Source of the DNA: JADJXV01 sp046328995
GTDB taxonomy: Bacteria > Bacteroidota > Ignavibacteria > Kapaibacteriales > UBA961
Direction of reading: 5' to 3'
Length of the DNA stretch: 64,000 nucleotides
Assembly: GCA_046328995.1 (NCBI GenBank)
Contig: JAXLVN010000005.1
Span: 186,001 to 250,000, forward strand
Below the pieces are notes generated by a model. That model worked only from the letters and a program-made list of their open reading frames with translations, did no database searches and was not told where the DNA came from. This document shows positions 35,801 through 43,710 of this stretch, one piece after another. Position 1 is the first letter of the stretch, and each line of letters begins with the position of its first letter. The position numbers and the translations under genes are program-made.

Positions 35801-36594
35801 TCGCGCCGGCAGTACCGAAATACACGAAGTATTTCATGGAAACCACGAATCCCGACAACTGGCAGAATGATGCGAATTTGAATTACATGTTCAAGTCCAA
35901 GCACTGGCGCACTGAAATGCGGGACACGACGAATCCCCTTACACAGACATATCTTACGGCGATGAAAGTAGGGGAGGCGAATCTTGCTCAACCAACCATG
36001 ACCGAAGTATGGACGAATAATTCGACCATGCGTGGCGCCTCGATGACCTCCGGCAATGATGCCAATATCGTGCTCTTCAACGTAGCAACAGGCACGATTC
36101 AGCAACCCGTTGTCTCGACAAGTATCAATTATAATGGTGTCTCAAATGCACAATATACTCTCTGCGGCATGAAATCTTCAGTGAATTATCAGGTGAATCT
36201 CACGAATAATGTGATCACTATTGCCGAAAATGCAAATGGTAATTTCACAGCATCTGAAGGCGGAGTTCTGCAATTCAAGCCATCGCAATTGTCATCAGCG
36301 AAAATCAGTCAGGATTTCGGCGGGAATTCCGGAGAATTCTTTGATCTTAGCGCCTATCCCAATCCGGCAAGTGAACGTGCAATCGTGAATTTCACCATGC
36401 CCGAAGATGGTAGTGTAATACTTAGAGTTGTCAACAGCTTTGGTAAAGAACTTGTAGTACTTCCCGAGCAGCATCTCTACGCAGGAGCGCAGGCAATCGA
36501 ACTCAATACGACCGACTATCCGGCAGGAATGTATGTCATTGAGCTCAGAAGCGGAACGGTATCGACGGCCGTCAAATTGATGATCGTACGGTAA
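29830..36594 (+). CDS. Giant T9SS-sorted protein with duplicated heparinase II/III-like modules and a beta-helix
   Basis: A 2254-residue secreted protein; the ATG at 29830 begins a signal peptide (MKTLLLSALTAVLVLGG to AAA). Module A (about 25-830) starts HPRLLMT and resembles heparinase II/III or alginate-lyase-like proteins: an alpha-toroid with GWYEAA, VIYDWCYDRL, then a beta region with HYQAGHIQISKG. A Gly/Ser-rich linker (about 835-873) leads to a right-handed beta-helix (about 878-1350; LYVDDDGAANGTG, NPFKTITQAY). Module A' (about 1354-2150) repeats A with HPRIWLT, EWYEAA, VIYDWCYDRL and HFHAGHIHIVRG. A T9SS type A domain ends it (AYPNPASERA, YPAGMYVIEL). It probably cleaves or binds uronic-acid polysaccharides outside the cell (inference). 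A terminator follows. Confidence 0.85.
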   Translation: MKTLLLSALTAVLVLGGASSAAALGSHPRLLMTGAVKQELIAKMNANDASWTSLQTKANTMLAQNIVQYKYSTSSNWYNNAIFYQYDGRGWYEAAFTLSMAWQMTGDTAYANKAVALADEMVRAENDADNMPSATKSPLVLNRCYPARNVAPAMAVIYDWCYDRLGAQRKADMIAVMNKWFQFIRTGTSYSSTYQKDGYSTGNWFSSLMTSVAWMGYATHDDNANAALMESWARTRLDGTTSALLSASDYPQSNRKQAFTGPMKTSFGNRYGVSAASQGATGAPFKGGLYFQGWRFGNEDFSRMLDYMMIINSATGEDVIGQFQNDITSIFHALKHSTLPGGLLLDPVGEWQYEGGAVSIRSLPARLAVALGATTLGSAAYNFAWTEIPASNKSVNGVSVAPLKEWEEFFFKRSKVLGNPAQFPLSYTGFAPNYPQGGVGNGALPYFVMRSSWDTNAVWATASMGAQNYDEYQHYQAGHIQISKGNRHLLTSPTTWHGSTANGLGVTGLGISGSNHSGANNTLFFNDFGDYQNSTSSSYVGGQTPGGKDKVIAQGQNDKYSYVHSDLSTAYNNFDYPRQISDTVNRKLEYFYRNFLYLRAQNLFVVYDRVKAKNSNNANGQYQKRIRWHFPVEPTLINGTLLKVDNANARLYVKTVLPQLPTITRTNLTSNPDNKWGSGYDYLFKAPAIWRAEVSDSVNPLTLPFLTVMQAGATSLGQPIIAKLQSNDSLMMGSYIKSADSLENIVLFNNRPGQVPTPITSTNYPNLGSKYTMNTLCGVKPSTVYKAYLLGANIVVTQDSTGAYTSSPAGVLQFQFDSTAIAMNDDTTSTDTTGTGGGGSGSGSGSGSGSGSGGSGSGSGSGSGGSGSGSGSNNNNGSSVTDLYVDDDGAANGTGQKNNPFKTITQAYAAATGTGKYRIYVAAGTYTENIGSSTDLYGNTRQYEFYGGYNAAFTGKAAQPSYVIAANKLKPVFEFYNAAAVTIDGFDISEGRSGIQANGWSSDRTVKITNNRLHHNGHWSTHASYDSVQAGGGLGLAATTTLVENNIIEQNIGNDFGAGMKISGVNSNAYAKISKNTVKKNLNVGGACHGSGMMMSANGLIEGNTFDQNTFNTSYGGTVTGVGGGFIVLGTGTEASVSVTINGNIVTRNTGHSGAGLMIDDGVAATITNNIVAKNYSYQRGGGIRVDGAGDNKFSTAKIINNTIVYNTAGADPDGNGGHAIHVTDGKVVSANNLMWGNGLGNNDVYVGGLNSTLDVAYSLLNDFAMLNPGADKGNVPTLGNGNILAGQQVTEPYFMDTSAMNYRLLSQSQMINAGTNSYGSPNAVPAKDIDGGARPYDNIVDIGADEWGSGINYAHPRIWLTPEVKQIMLSKKQANDADWQALKADADMFKNYPITQFKYATAWNWYGGTIQYGYQGGEWYEAALPLALAYQLTGDTAYSNKAVALGDEMVRAMADPDNNHGNKSPFNLANTYPSRYVGPAAAVIYDWCYDRLNATQKQQLINIFNIWFDSTRKEGGLAYENNNHSHGNHFGGHVLGIGLLGLATFGDNPRAQHLIDWARYRVDGTPSNLLEATDIPNDYRKENFDGGINNWVGYIWGIDPNTQGIKSRPFAGGHNPQGWSYGNSDFGNHIVDVALAYKSAMNIDMITPNIHWYKGMFNSLKHAMLPARFMIDPIGDWGGNYGIGFQINLASRLAFLLEGTDVGPQAQYFLTNWAPTQHDWSNYASGLKIPDLRSWERMMFRNNNRQSAAFPANATTLYNNIPVVKPNGISPNNEIPYYIMRSSWDTSAVWASAQMGSAHCTDHQHFHAGHIHIVRGKDQVLISPSNYKAGDDGLGVTGNSLEYTDYSGAKNTLFFNDWEVYRPKASGRTGGQDGYGIERPIVNDMTSQYTYLRSDLASAYNFVGWHSGKNQSVTLADTVNRPLEQFFRHFVYLPNSSMFVVYDQVKVKQSNHANGPYEKHLRWHFANEPVISGNTIREDKGNSRLWMTTLAPAVPKYTKYFMETTNPDNWQNDANLNYMFKSKHWRTEMRDTTNPLTQTYLTAMKVGEANLAQPTMTEVWTNNSTMRGASMTSGNDANIVLFNVATGTIQQPVVSTSINYNGVSNAQYTLCGMKSSVNYQVNLTNNVITIAENANGNFTASEGGVLQFKPSQLSSAKISQDFGGNSGEFFDLSAYPNPASERAIVNFTMPEDGSVILRVVNSFGKELVVLPEQHLYAGAQAIELNTTDYPAGMYVIELRSGTVSTAVKLMIVR
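32332..32446 (+). repeat. Low-complexity Gly/Ser linker-coding repeat
   Basis: GGCTCGGGCAGC-type hexamers are repeated about 19 times, encoding an uninterrupted Gly-Ser linker between the first heparinase-like module and the beta-helix. The repeats are imperfect at third positions. Such tracts are prone to length change. Confidence 0.9.
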
Positions 36595-36610
36595 ATTCTC
36601 AATCACTACA

Positions 36611-36647
36611 AACGGGGCATTCTTTTGTGGAATGCCCCGTTTTTTTT
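36611..36647 (+). terminator. Terminator after giant T9SS protein
   Basis: AACGGGGCATTC pairs with GAATGCCCCGTT around TTTTGTG and is followed by a T run, 16 nt after the stop. Confidence 0.9.
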
Positions 36648-36666
36648 GTGAATTAGTTGAAGTAGT

Positions 36667-36777
36667 ATGTCATTCTGAACACGTCTTCGTGTGAAGAATC
36701 GCCACTAGGAATAACCGAAATGCTTGACAAATCTGAAGGTTTCGATTCTTCGGTCAAAGACTCCCTCAGAATGACAT
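36667..36777. repeat. Palindromic repeat family R3, copy 1
   Basis: The outer arms ATGTCATTCTGA and TCAGAATGACAT are exact inverted repeats; inside are GAAGAATCG and CGATTCTTC, again inverted, around a GCTTGACA core. A second copy lies at 55338-55450. Elements with TCATTCTGA/GAAGAATC arms are, from recall, widespread in Bacteroidetes and Chlorobi genomes. Confidence 0.8.
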
Positions 36778-36815
36778 GTTTTTAAATCTCATTTTTGTAA
36801 ATCCATTATCCCTTC

Positions 36816-37982
36816 TCACACACTCCTACCAGCCGCCGCTCCCGATGCCCATGCCCATTGAAAATTATAGCCGCCGAGCCAGCCGGTGACATCGACCACT
36901 TCTCCAATAAAATAAAGACCTTGGACTGATTTGGCTTCCATGGTTTTGGAGGAAAGTGCATCGGTATTCACGCCGCCGACCATTACTTCAGCTTTCTCGA
37001 ATCCTTCCGTCCCGGCAGGAAAGAACTCCCATTCATGGATCATGCGGGCGAGCGTTTCGCGTTCATTTTTTGAGAGTTGATGCACTTTTTTGGTTATTCC
37101 ACAGCGTTCGCTGAGTACATCGGCGAGACGCTTGGGCAGGTGCAGGGCGAGGAAATTTTTCACATCCATAGGTGTCGTATGCGCTTCAAGTGATTGGAGG
37201 ATGTCAATTCCCGGCAAGAAGTTAATCGTGATAGGTTCGTGCGGGCGTCTGTAAGATGACACCTGCAAAATAGCAGGACCACTGAGTCCGCGATGCGTAA
37301 AGAGGATATTCTCCCGAAAGCTGCAATCATTGGTACTCACGAGAGAATCAACCGATAGTCCGGCAAGCGACGAAAAATCAGCGGCTTCGTCCTTGCTGAA
37401 GGTGAGTGGCACGAGCGCCGGCATTGGAGGAACGATAGGGATTTTGAATTGCCGTGCGATTTGCAAGCCGAAGTCAGTCGCTCCCATTTTGGGGATGGAG
37501 AGTCCGCCGGTGGCGACGACGAGAGCGTGAGATTGATACGTTCCGTGAGAAGTGTTGATGGTAAAATATTCTTTTTTATCAAGTAATTGCACCGAACACT
37601 TAATTTTAATATCGACCGAATATTCTGCGCATTCATCGAGAAGGAGGCGGAGAATTTGCCGGGAGGAATCTTTGCAGAAAAGCTGTCCGAGTTTTTTTTC
37701 GTAATACTCAATCTTGTGTTTGTGGATCAGCTCAAGGAAGTCATGTGGTGTAAAGCGGGCGAGAGCTGATTTACAAAAATGGGGATTATTCGAAATGAAA
37801 TTCTCGGGTTTGGTGCCGATATTGGTGAAATTACAGCGTCCACCACCGGAAATGAGGATTTTCTTCCCGCATTGCTCGGCATGCTCGATGACGAGCACGC
37901 TCTTGCCGCGTTTACCGGCTTCGATGGCGCACATGAGTCCTGCTGCGCCTGCGCCAATTATAATCACATCATAGAGTTGCAT
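36816..37982 (-). CDS. BaiN/HI0933-like NAD(P)/FAD-dependent oxidoreductase
   Basis: A 388-residue flavoprotein; the ATG at 37982 gives MQLYDVIIIGAGAAGLMCAI, with the Rossmann GxGxxG directly at the N-terminus; an ATG 27 nt upstream is less likely. ISGGGRCNFTN is the hallmark of the HI0933/YhiN family, followed by GQLFCKDSSRQI, VVATGGLSIPKMGATDFG, and the C-terminal VMVGGVNTDALSSKTMEAK and GYNFQWAWASG. The physiological substrate is unclear; relatives include BaiN of bile-acid metabolism. It is the last gene of a minus-strand run with the rhomboid gene 54 nt upstream. Confidence 0.93.
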   Translation of the reverse strand: MQLYDVIIIGAGAAGLMCAIEAGKRGKSVLVIEHAEQCGKKILISGGGRCNFTNIGTKPENFISNNPHFCKSALARFTPHDFLELIHKHKIEYYEKKLGQLFCKDSSRQILRLLLDECAEYSVDIKIKCSVQLLDKKEYFTINTSHGTYQSHALVVATGGLSIPKMGATDFGLQIARQFKIPIVPPMPALVPLTFSKDEAADFSSLAGLSVDSLVSTNDCSFRENILFTHRGLSGPAILQVSSYRRPHEPITINFLPGIDILQSLEAHTTPMDVKNFLALHLPKRLADVLSERCGITKKVHQLSKNERETLARMIHEWEFFPAGTEGFEKAEVMVGGVNTDALSSKTMEAKSVQGLYFIGEVVDVTGWLGGYNFQWAWASGAAAGRSV

Positions 37983-38036
37983 GGAATCCTTGTGTCTTGC
38001 CGTATGCATATTTGCGGTGAAGGTGAGTGCAGGTCA

Positions 38037-38693
38037 TTATTGGAATTTGTTCTTTTGAGTAAAACTCCACACTAAAAAAACCAGACACGGCAACGTCAAT
38101 GCTGCGATGAGAAGCGGCTGAAGTTCGAGGAGCTTCGGCGCAAGGTATAACGTAAGCAGTAAACCCGACATCGCACCTCCAAGATGTGCTTCATGGCCGA
38201 TATTATCGTGACGGGAACGCATACCATAGATTGAATATCCGATATAAAAGAGTGCAAAAACCCACGATGGCATTGGTACAGGGAAGAGCATCAGCATGAT
38301 TTTGCCTTCGGGGTAGAGGAGGATACTTGAGAACATAATACCCGACACAGCACCGGAAGCACCGACTGCCCTGTATTCGTCGTTGTCTTTGTGAGAATAA
38401 AACGCCGCAATATTGCCACCGAGCAAACTACCGATGTATATGAAAATAGTGGAAATAGGGCCAAATATACTTGTGATGACATCGATAAAAGAGTACAAGC
38501 TGATCATATTGAACAGTAAATGTGACCAGTCTGCATGAATAAACCCCGAGGTCAGAAACCGGTAGTATTCTTTGTAATGCCGTATATGCCCGATGCTGAA
38601 AAGAAAGTTCTCATAGAGCGCGCGATTGGAGAAGCAGAGTATCGTCACGAGGACATTGATACCGATAAGGAGGAGGCCGAGTGAAGATTCCAT
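38037..38693 (-). CDS. Rhomboid family intramembrane serine protease
   Basis: A 218-residue six-helix membrane protein. The catalytic dyad is visible: serine in GASGAVSG (fourth helix) and histidine in HEAHLGGAMSGL (sixth helix). The HADWSHLLFNMISL segment contains the conserved His and Asn that stabilise the oxyanion. It cleaves other membrane proteins within the bilayer. The start codon is an ATG 12 nt after the stop of the upstream acetyltransferase gene, suggesting an operon. The substrate cannot be inferred. Confidence 0.93.
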   Translation of the reverse strand: MESSLGLLLIGINVLVTILCFSNRALYENFLFSIGHIRHYKEYYRFLTSGFIHADWSHLLFNMISLYSFIDVITSIFGPISTIFIYIGSLLGGNIAAFYSHKDNDEYRAVGASGAVSGIMFSSILLYPEGKIMLMLFPVPMPSWVFALFYIGYSIYGMRSRHDNIGHEAHLGGAMSGLLLTLYLAPKLLELQPLLIAALTLPCLVFLVWSFTQKNKFQ

Positions 38694-38705
38694 AAATAGT
38701 TCCCG

Positions 38706-39143
38706 TTAAATGAATTTTCTCATATTTCGATGCGGAATACCGACTTCGATGAAGGGTTCGCCATAGACTTCATACCCAAGCTTGAGGTAGAATGCGACAG
38801 CCGTTTCGCGGGCATGAAGGATAATTTCGGTGAATTGTTCATCCCGCGCAACTTGTTCGCAATACTCGACTAATGCTCGTCCTATACCCTTGCTTTGGTA
38901 CGATTCATCGACGGCTACCTGCCGCATTTGCACGGTATGGTTGTCGATTGGTCGTAATTGAAGGCAACAGACAAGCGTGGAGTCGAGCAGACCGCGCAGG
39001 TGGATTTCGTTGTGTTCTTCGCTGAGCTGTTCGGACGTGAAGACCAAACCAAGGGGCTTTCGCAGAACGGCATACCGGAGAAGCACGGTCGGGAAATATT
39101 CGGGAGAATTATGCGTAATTCTTGAAAATGTAAGCTGTTGCAT
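38706..39143 (-). CDS. GNAT family N-acetyltransferase
   Basis: A 145-residue protein with the GNAT fold. Motif A is MRQVAVDESYQSKGIGRALV, where the Q-x-x-G-x-G/A loop binds acetyl-CoA pyrophosphate, followed by LHARETAVAFYLKLGYEVYG (motif B). Length and layout suit the small ElaA/RimI-like branch. The substrate is unknown. It lies 3 nt after the histidine kinase and 12 nt before the rhomboid gene, all on the minus strand, so the three are probably co-transcribed. Confidence 0.88.
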   Translation of the reverse strand: MQQLTFSRITHNSPEYFPTVLLRYAVLRKPLGLVFTSEQLSEEHNEIHLRGLLDSTLVCCLQLRPIDNHTVQMRQVAVDESYQSKGIGRALVEYCEQVARDEQFTEIILHARETAVAFYLKLGYEVYGEPFIEVGIPHRNMRKFI

Positions 39144-39146
39144 AGA

Positions 39147-40928
39147 TTATGTGTGTTGATTGGTTGGCACGTGAACCGGGAATTCAACGATAAAGGTCGC
39201 ACCCTCACCGATGGTACTTTCGCATCGGATGGTGCCATGCATTTGTTCGACGATTTTTTTGACAATCGACAAGCCGAGCCCGGATGAACTTTCCCCGCCG
39301 GTGGGCTTGGCAGAGAGGCGCATAAACTTCTGAAATAGATACGGTTGTTCTTCAGGCGAGATGCCCGGTCCTTCATCACGGATACGGATTTGCAGCATAT
39401 CGGCCGGGGTTGTTTCGACCGTAACATAGATGTTTTTATGATGCGGTGAGTATTTGACGGCATTGGAGAGAAGATTCTCAATGACCTCACGGAACGCATT
39501 TTTATCAATGTATGCTCTCGAAGAATTCTTGTACTCGGGCAGGATATGAATGCTTTTATGTCCTGCCTGCGCTTCGAAGGTATCGATCGAAATTTTGAGA
39601 ATATCCGAGCATTCGACCGACTCAAATTCAAATGAATATTTCCCGATTTCAAGTGAATGAGAATTAAGCAGGTTAGTGATGATTTCATTCATCCGCTGCA
39701 CGGACTTTTCGATATCACCGATACGCTCTTGTGCCTGCTGGATTTGTCCCTTTTCATAAAACATTTTCGCGAGAGTACTTTGGAGGAGAATGCCGCCGAG
39801 AGGATTCCGGAGGTCATGTGCCGCAATGCTGAGAATTTCGTCCTTGTCCCGATTCATTTCGATAAGCTCTTGCGTCCGTTCGACGACCCGAGCTTCGAGC
39901 TCCTGATTGAGCTTAAGGAGTTCAATTTCGACGAGCTTGCGGTCGGTGATATCAGCGATTGTGCCTAAGAGTTCGATCGGAGAGCCATTCGTATCGAGCT
40001 TTACCTGACATTGATTCATCACATAGCGGGTCTGCCCGTCGGCAGTCACAATACGTGACTCCCACTCGATCGGGGAGCGTGTCTCATAGAGTTCTTTAAG
40101 CTTTTCTGCGACGAGTGCATGGTCATCAGGATGGACATACCGATAAAAATCATCACGGTTTCCCGGTAATTCGGTAGCTTCGATTCCGTAAATATTGAAG
40201 AGACCGGGCGACCATTGAGCAGTGCTACGGGCGACGTTCCATGTCCAATTGCCTACTTTGCCCATCAATTGAGCATTAATATAGTGCTGTTGACTTGTCG
40301 TCAGTGATGTCATGAGGTCATAATGAGTCGTCATGTCCCGTACCGAAGCAGCTACGACCCTTCGGTGATCAATTGTAAAATATGTGAGCGTAATATCCAC
40401 AGGAAATACCTGACCGGAGGATTTTTTATGCTGACCATATTCCACGCGGATCACTTCATCGGCAAATTTCGTCCGGGCCGCATCGGGGTACATCGTAACG
40501 TCAAGAGCATTGAGCTTGTGGAGAAATTCATGCTCGGTATAGCCATACATGCTGCAAGCAGAAGCATTGACTTCGAGAAAAGCGTATGTTTCTTTGTCAA
40601 TGATGAACAATGCTTCGTTCGCCACTTCAAAAATACTCGATTGCTTCAAGTGACCGGTCTCGACAGCACGGGCATGATACTGCAGGTCCGACTCCACGCT
40701 CTCAAGCACTAGAAGCCATTTCCGGATAAAGACATAGAGCATTATCGAGGTGGTGAGAACAAAGAACGTTCCCTTGAGAATCGAAAACTCACGGAGCTTT
40801 TCGACACTGTCTGAGAAGATGGAACTGATGAGAGTGTCCGAACCGAATATACAAGCCGTCGAGACGAAGGCATAGATTCCTACAAGCTGAAGAATTTTGC
40901 GATGGCGTTCTGACAGGGATGCAATCAT
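39147..40928 (-). CDS. Membrane-bound PAS-domain sensor histidine kinase
   Basis: A 593-residue kinase from the ATG at 40928; a GTG at 40961 would add 11 residues. Two N-terminal helices (about 15-35 and 52-72) anchor it, followed by two PAS domains (about 95-215, with VASVRDMT; and about 220-335, with YGIEATELPG and LLGTIADITDRK), a coiled segment, the HisKA domain with phospho-acceptor His371 in SIAAHDLRNPLGG, and a HATPase with N box NLLSNAVKYSP, G1 DEGPGIS and G2 SSGLGLSIVKK. No response regulator gene is adjacent, so it is an orphan kinase here. The signal is unknown. Confidence 0.93.
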   Translation of the reverse strand: MIASLSERHRKILQLVGIYAFVSTACIFGSDTLISSIFSDSVEKLREFSILKGTFFVLTTSIMLYVFIRKWLLVLESVESDLQYHARAVETGHLKQSSIFEVANEALFIIDKETYAFLEVNASACSMYGYTEHEFLHKLNALDVTMYPDAARTKFADEVIRVEYGQHKKSSGQVFPVDITLTYFTIDHRRVVAASVRDMTTHYDLMTSLTTSQQHYINAQLMGKVGNWTWNVARSTAQWSPGLFNIYGIEATELPGNRDDFYRYVHPDDHALVAEKLKELYETRSPIEWESRIVTADGQTRYVMNQCQVKLDTNGSPIELLGTIADITDRKLVEIELLKLNQELEARVVERTQELIEMNRDKDEILSIAAHDLRNPLGGILLQSTLAKMFYEKGQIQQAQERIGDIEKSVQRMNEIITNLLNSHSLEIGKYSFEFESVECSDILKISIDTFEAQAGHKSIHILPEYKNSSRAYIDKNAFREVIENLLSNAVKYSPHHKNIYVTVETTPADMLQIRIRDEGPGISPEEQPYLFQKFMRLSAKPTGGESSSGLGLSIVKKIVEQMHGTIRCESTIGEGATFIVEFPVHVPTNQHT

Positions 40929-41006
40929 GGACGAAGAAATAGAGAGAAAAAACTGCCGCACGATTTGACGGTGTGCGGCATTCGTAGTAGTAATCTATCG
41001 GGTGCG

Positions 41007-42293
41007 TTACCGCCCGAATTCCGGCTTAAGCCCCTGCCAGCAGGTGTAATAATCCATCTGCAATTCACCGGTTTCCATTGCGTATTTTGTCGGACGGCAT
41101 ACGAAGCGCGTTTCGAACATAAAGGCAAGTGTATTATCGAGATAGTGCGGTTTGAGTTCGGCGGTCGATGCTTTTTCATACGTTGCAGCGTCCGGTCCAT
41201 GACCCGACATACAATTATGCAAGCTGCATCCTCCGGGCACGAATCCCTCGGCTTTTGCATCATACGCGCCAATAATTAAGCCCATGAATTCATTCATGAA
41301 ATTGCGGTGGAACCATGGCGGACGGAATGTGTGCTCGGCTACCATCCAGCGTGGCGGGAAGATGACAAAGTCACAATTTGCCGTTCCCGGAATCTCCGAC
41401 GGCGAAGTAAGCACCGTATAAATCGATGGATCCGGATGGTCAAATGTCACGGAATTGATACAGTTGAAATATGCTAAATTATACTTGTACGGAGCGTAAT
41501 TCCCATGCCATGCGACCACATTGAGCGGCGAATGATCGAGTTCGGACTTCCATAAATTCCCTAAAAATTTCGCTATCACATGAAACGTGCCTTCTTTATC
41601 CTCGAAAGCCGCGACCGGCGTGAGGAAGTCTCGGGGATTCGCAAGGCCATTAGCGCCGATTGGACCGAGGTCCGGCAGGCGGAACGATGCGCCGTAATTT
41701 TCGCAGATATATCCGCGTGATGCACCGTCGGGTAATTCTACTCTGAATTTAATGCCGCGTTGAATCACACAAATCTCACCGGGGGAGACATCTAAGTAAC
41801 CCATTTCAGTGAAGATAACTAATTTCCCGAGTTGCGGAACGATGAGCATTTCGCCATCAGCATTGTAGAAAAAAGTATCCGTCATCGAGGTATTAGCGGC
41901 ATATACATGAATTCCCACACCCGAATGCACTGAAGAATCGCCATTGCCGGCCATGGTTACCATTCCTTCGATAAATGTTGTGGGCGTGCTTGGCAGGGGA
42001 ATTGGACTCCAGCGTAACTGATTGGGAGGAGTGGTCACTTCGTCAAATGGTGTCGAGCGGATGAGTCCGTTGGGAATCTGAACGTATGGCTTATGAACGA
42101 CCGACGGACGGATACGATAGAGCCATGAACGCTGATTAACGTGGCGTGGAGCGGTAAATGCTGTGCCACTGACCTGCTCGGCGTAGAGCCCGAGCGGAGC
42201 TTTTTGAGGAGAATTCTGTCCTTGAGGAAGAGCGCCGGCAATTGCTTCGGTTGCAAACTCATTGCCAAAGCCGGAATTGTATTGAAATGCCAT
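41007..42293 (-). CDS. hmgA: Homogentisate 1,2-dioxygenase
   Basis: A 428-residue non-heme iron dioxygenase of tyrosine and phenylalanine breakdown that opens the ring of homogentisate to maleylacetoacetate. The ATG at 42293 gives MAFQYNSGFGNEFATEA, the canonical family N-terminus; an ATG further upstream at 42353 is not favoured. Iron ligands lie in FHRNFMNEFMGLI (His and Glu) and the HNCMSGHGPDAATYEKAS segment. Other pathway genes (hpd, fahA, maiA) are absent from the window. It is divergent from the downstream glycosyltransferase, with 136 nt between the two starts. Confidence 0.96.
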   Translation of the reverse strand: MAFQYNSGFGNEFATEAIAGALPQGQNSPQKAPLGLYAEQVSGTAFTAPRHVNQRSWLYRIRPSVVHKPYVQIPNGLIRSTPFDEVTTPPNQLRWSPIPLPSTPTTFIEGMVTMAGNGDSSVHSGVGIHVYAANTSMTDTFFYNADGEMLIVPQLGKLVIFTEMGYLDVSPGEICVIQRGIKFRVELPDGASRGYICENYGASFRLPDLGPIGANGLANPRDFLTPVAAFEDKEGTFHVIAKFLGNLWKSELDHSPLNVVAWHGNYAPYKYNLAYFNCINSVTFDHPDPSIYTVLTSPSEIPGTANCDFVIFPPRWMVAEHTFRPPWFHRNFMNEFMGLIIGAYDAKAEGFVPGGCSLHNCMSGHGPDAATYEKASTAELKPHYLDNTLAFMFETRFVCRPTKYAMETGELQMDYYTCWQGLKPEFGR

Positions 42294-42429
42294 GGATAAT
42301 CCTAGTATGTTGAATGTTTGATGGATATGTTTTTCGACAAAAATACCATTCAATTTGCGTATTTTGACCTAAATTTTTTTTGATTCCTAAATTCTTGACC
42401 GTAGTTAGAAGTGAACGTCTGCCCAACTC

Positions 42430-43638
42430 ATGAAAATACTCCAACTCTCTCCGCAATTTCCCTTTCCCGATGATGATGGCGGTCGTATTGTCATCGCAAA
42501 CTTTACACGTTCTGCTGCTCGCCTTGGCGCAGAAGTTACTCTGTTTGCCCTCGGTGACAACACGCCCGATGCCCGCGCACTCCATGAGGCAGAAGAGAAG
42601 TACTGCAAAGTAGAATTATGCCGTCACTCAACGAAAAACACGCTCTTTCGTATCGGAATTTCTGCCGTCCTGCCGGTGTCGATTTATATGTGGAAACATC
42701 AGGGAACGGATGTTATGAAACGACTTACAGAGGTCATGCGGCGCGAGAAATTTGATATTATTCATGCCGAACATTCCTGTATGACGACTGCTGCGTTATT
42801 TGCTCAATCTCTTCAGAATATTCCGATAGGATTGCGTCTGCACAATGTGGAATGGATTATCTGGCAGCGCTACGCCGACACCTTGCCCGCATCGAGTCCG
42901 AAACGTCTGTATGTCGCCCGGCAAGCGCGTCTATTGCGGGAAGCCGAGACCAAAATGTACCCTAAAATGCAGGCGGTATTTTCCATCACTGAACATGACA
43001 AACAGAAAGCACTTGAACTTGCACCGACGGCAAATTTGATTGTTGCATCTCCAGGGGTTGACCCTGAGGATTGGAAGCCGGATGAATCTATCGCGCGTAA
43101 TCCCAAAGAGTTAGTAATTGCTACGACCTATAAATGGATTCATAATGTCGAGGGCGTTCGTTGGTTCGTTGAGAATGTACTGCCTCTCGTTCGCGCTGAA
43201 ATACCCGATGTGCGCCTGTCAATTATCGGCAAGAATCCGCCCGATTATTTTCATCAATGGAAAGACCAAGGCGTCGATGTGATCGGCTATGTCGAGCGCG
43301 TGCAGCCATATATGAGTCGGGCTGGAATCTCCATCGCACCACTTTTTGTCGGCAGCGGTGTGCGTATCAAAATCCTCGAAGCAATGGCGATGGAATTACC
43401 TGTTATTGCCACACCCGTCGCGATGGAGGGGATTGCTGCATCTGAACGTGAAGGACTCTTCGTATCGGACAATCCGGAGACCACAGCCCGGCAATTGATT
43501 GATATTATAAGTAATTATGAGAATTACACTCTGCTGCGGAAAGCTGCCCGTCAATTTGTACTCGATCATTTTACCTGGAAACGTTCGACCGAAATCATGC
43601 TCGATGAATATCAACGGCAACGCGATCTGCGGCGCTGA
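42430..43638 (+). CDS. Family 4 glycosyltransferase
   Basis: A 402-residue GT-B fold protein that transfers a sugar from a nucleotide-sugar donor. The N-terminal acceptor half begins MKILQLSPQFPFPDDDGG, with the glycine-rich GGR loop; the C-terminal donor half holds VYKWIHN-like (here TYKWIHNVEGVRWFVENVLP), DVRLSIIGKNPP, VIGYVERVQPYMSRAGISIA, and GSGVRIKILEAMAMELPVIA, with the E-x7-E type motif. The sugar and acceptor are unknown. It stands alone, divergent from hmgA and convergent with the TonB receptor gene across a bidirectional terminator. Confidence 0.9.
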   Translation: MKILQLSPQFPFPDDDGGRIVIANFTRSAARLGAEVTLFALGDNTPDARALHEAEEKYCKVELCRHSTKNTLFRIGISAVLPVSIYMWKHQGTDVMKRLTEVMRREKFDIIHAEHSCMTTAALFAQSLQNIPIGLRLHNVEWIIWQRYADTLPASSPKRLYVARQARLLREAETKMYPKMQAVFSITEHDKQKALELAPTANLIVASPGVDPEDWKPDESIARNPKELVIATTYKWIHNVEGVRWFVENVLPLVRAEIPDVRLSIIGKNPPDYFHQWKDQGVDVIGYVERVQPYMSRAGISIAPLFVGSGVRIKILEAMAMELPVIATPVAMEGIAASEREGLFVSDNPETTARQLIDIISNYENYTLLRKAARQFVLDHFTWKRSTEIMLDEYQRQRDLRR

Positions 43639-43655
43639 CTCAGTAAGCTCTCATA

Positions 43656-43689
43656 CGCAAAAGGCGAATCAACAGATTCGCCTTTTGCG
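43656..43689. terminator. Bidirectional terminator between convergent genes
   Basis: A perfect 15-bp stem, CGCAAAAGGCGAATC/GATTCGCCTTTTGCG, with an AACA loop sits between the plus-strand glycosyltransferase and the minus-strand TonB receptor. It has T-rich stretches for both directions. Confidence 0.85.
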
Positions 43690-43710
43690 TTGAAAGAAAG
43701 GTCATGAGAA

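Noticed and set aside
38915..39688. Minus-strand frame of 257 codons overlapping the GNAT and histidine kinase genes
   Set aside because: It is in another frame of two clear genes (GNAT motif A and the HATPase domain) and its translation is low-complexity, Ser/Arg-rich and unlike any protein family.
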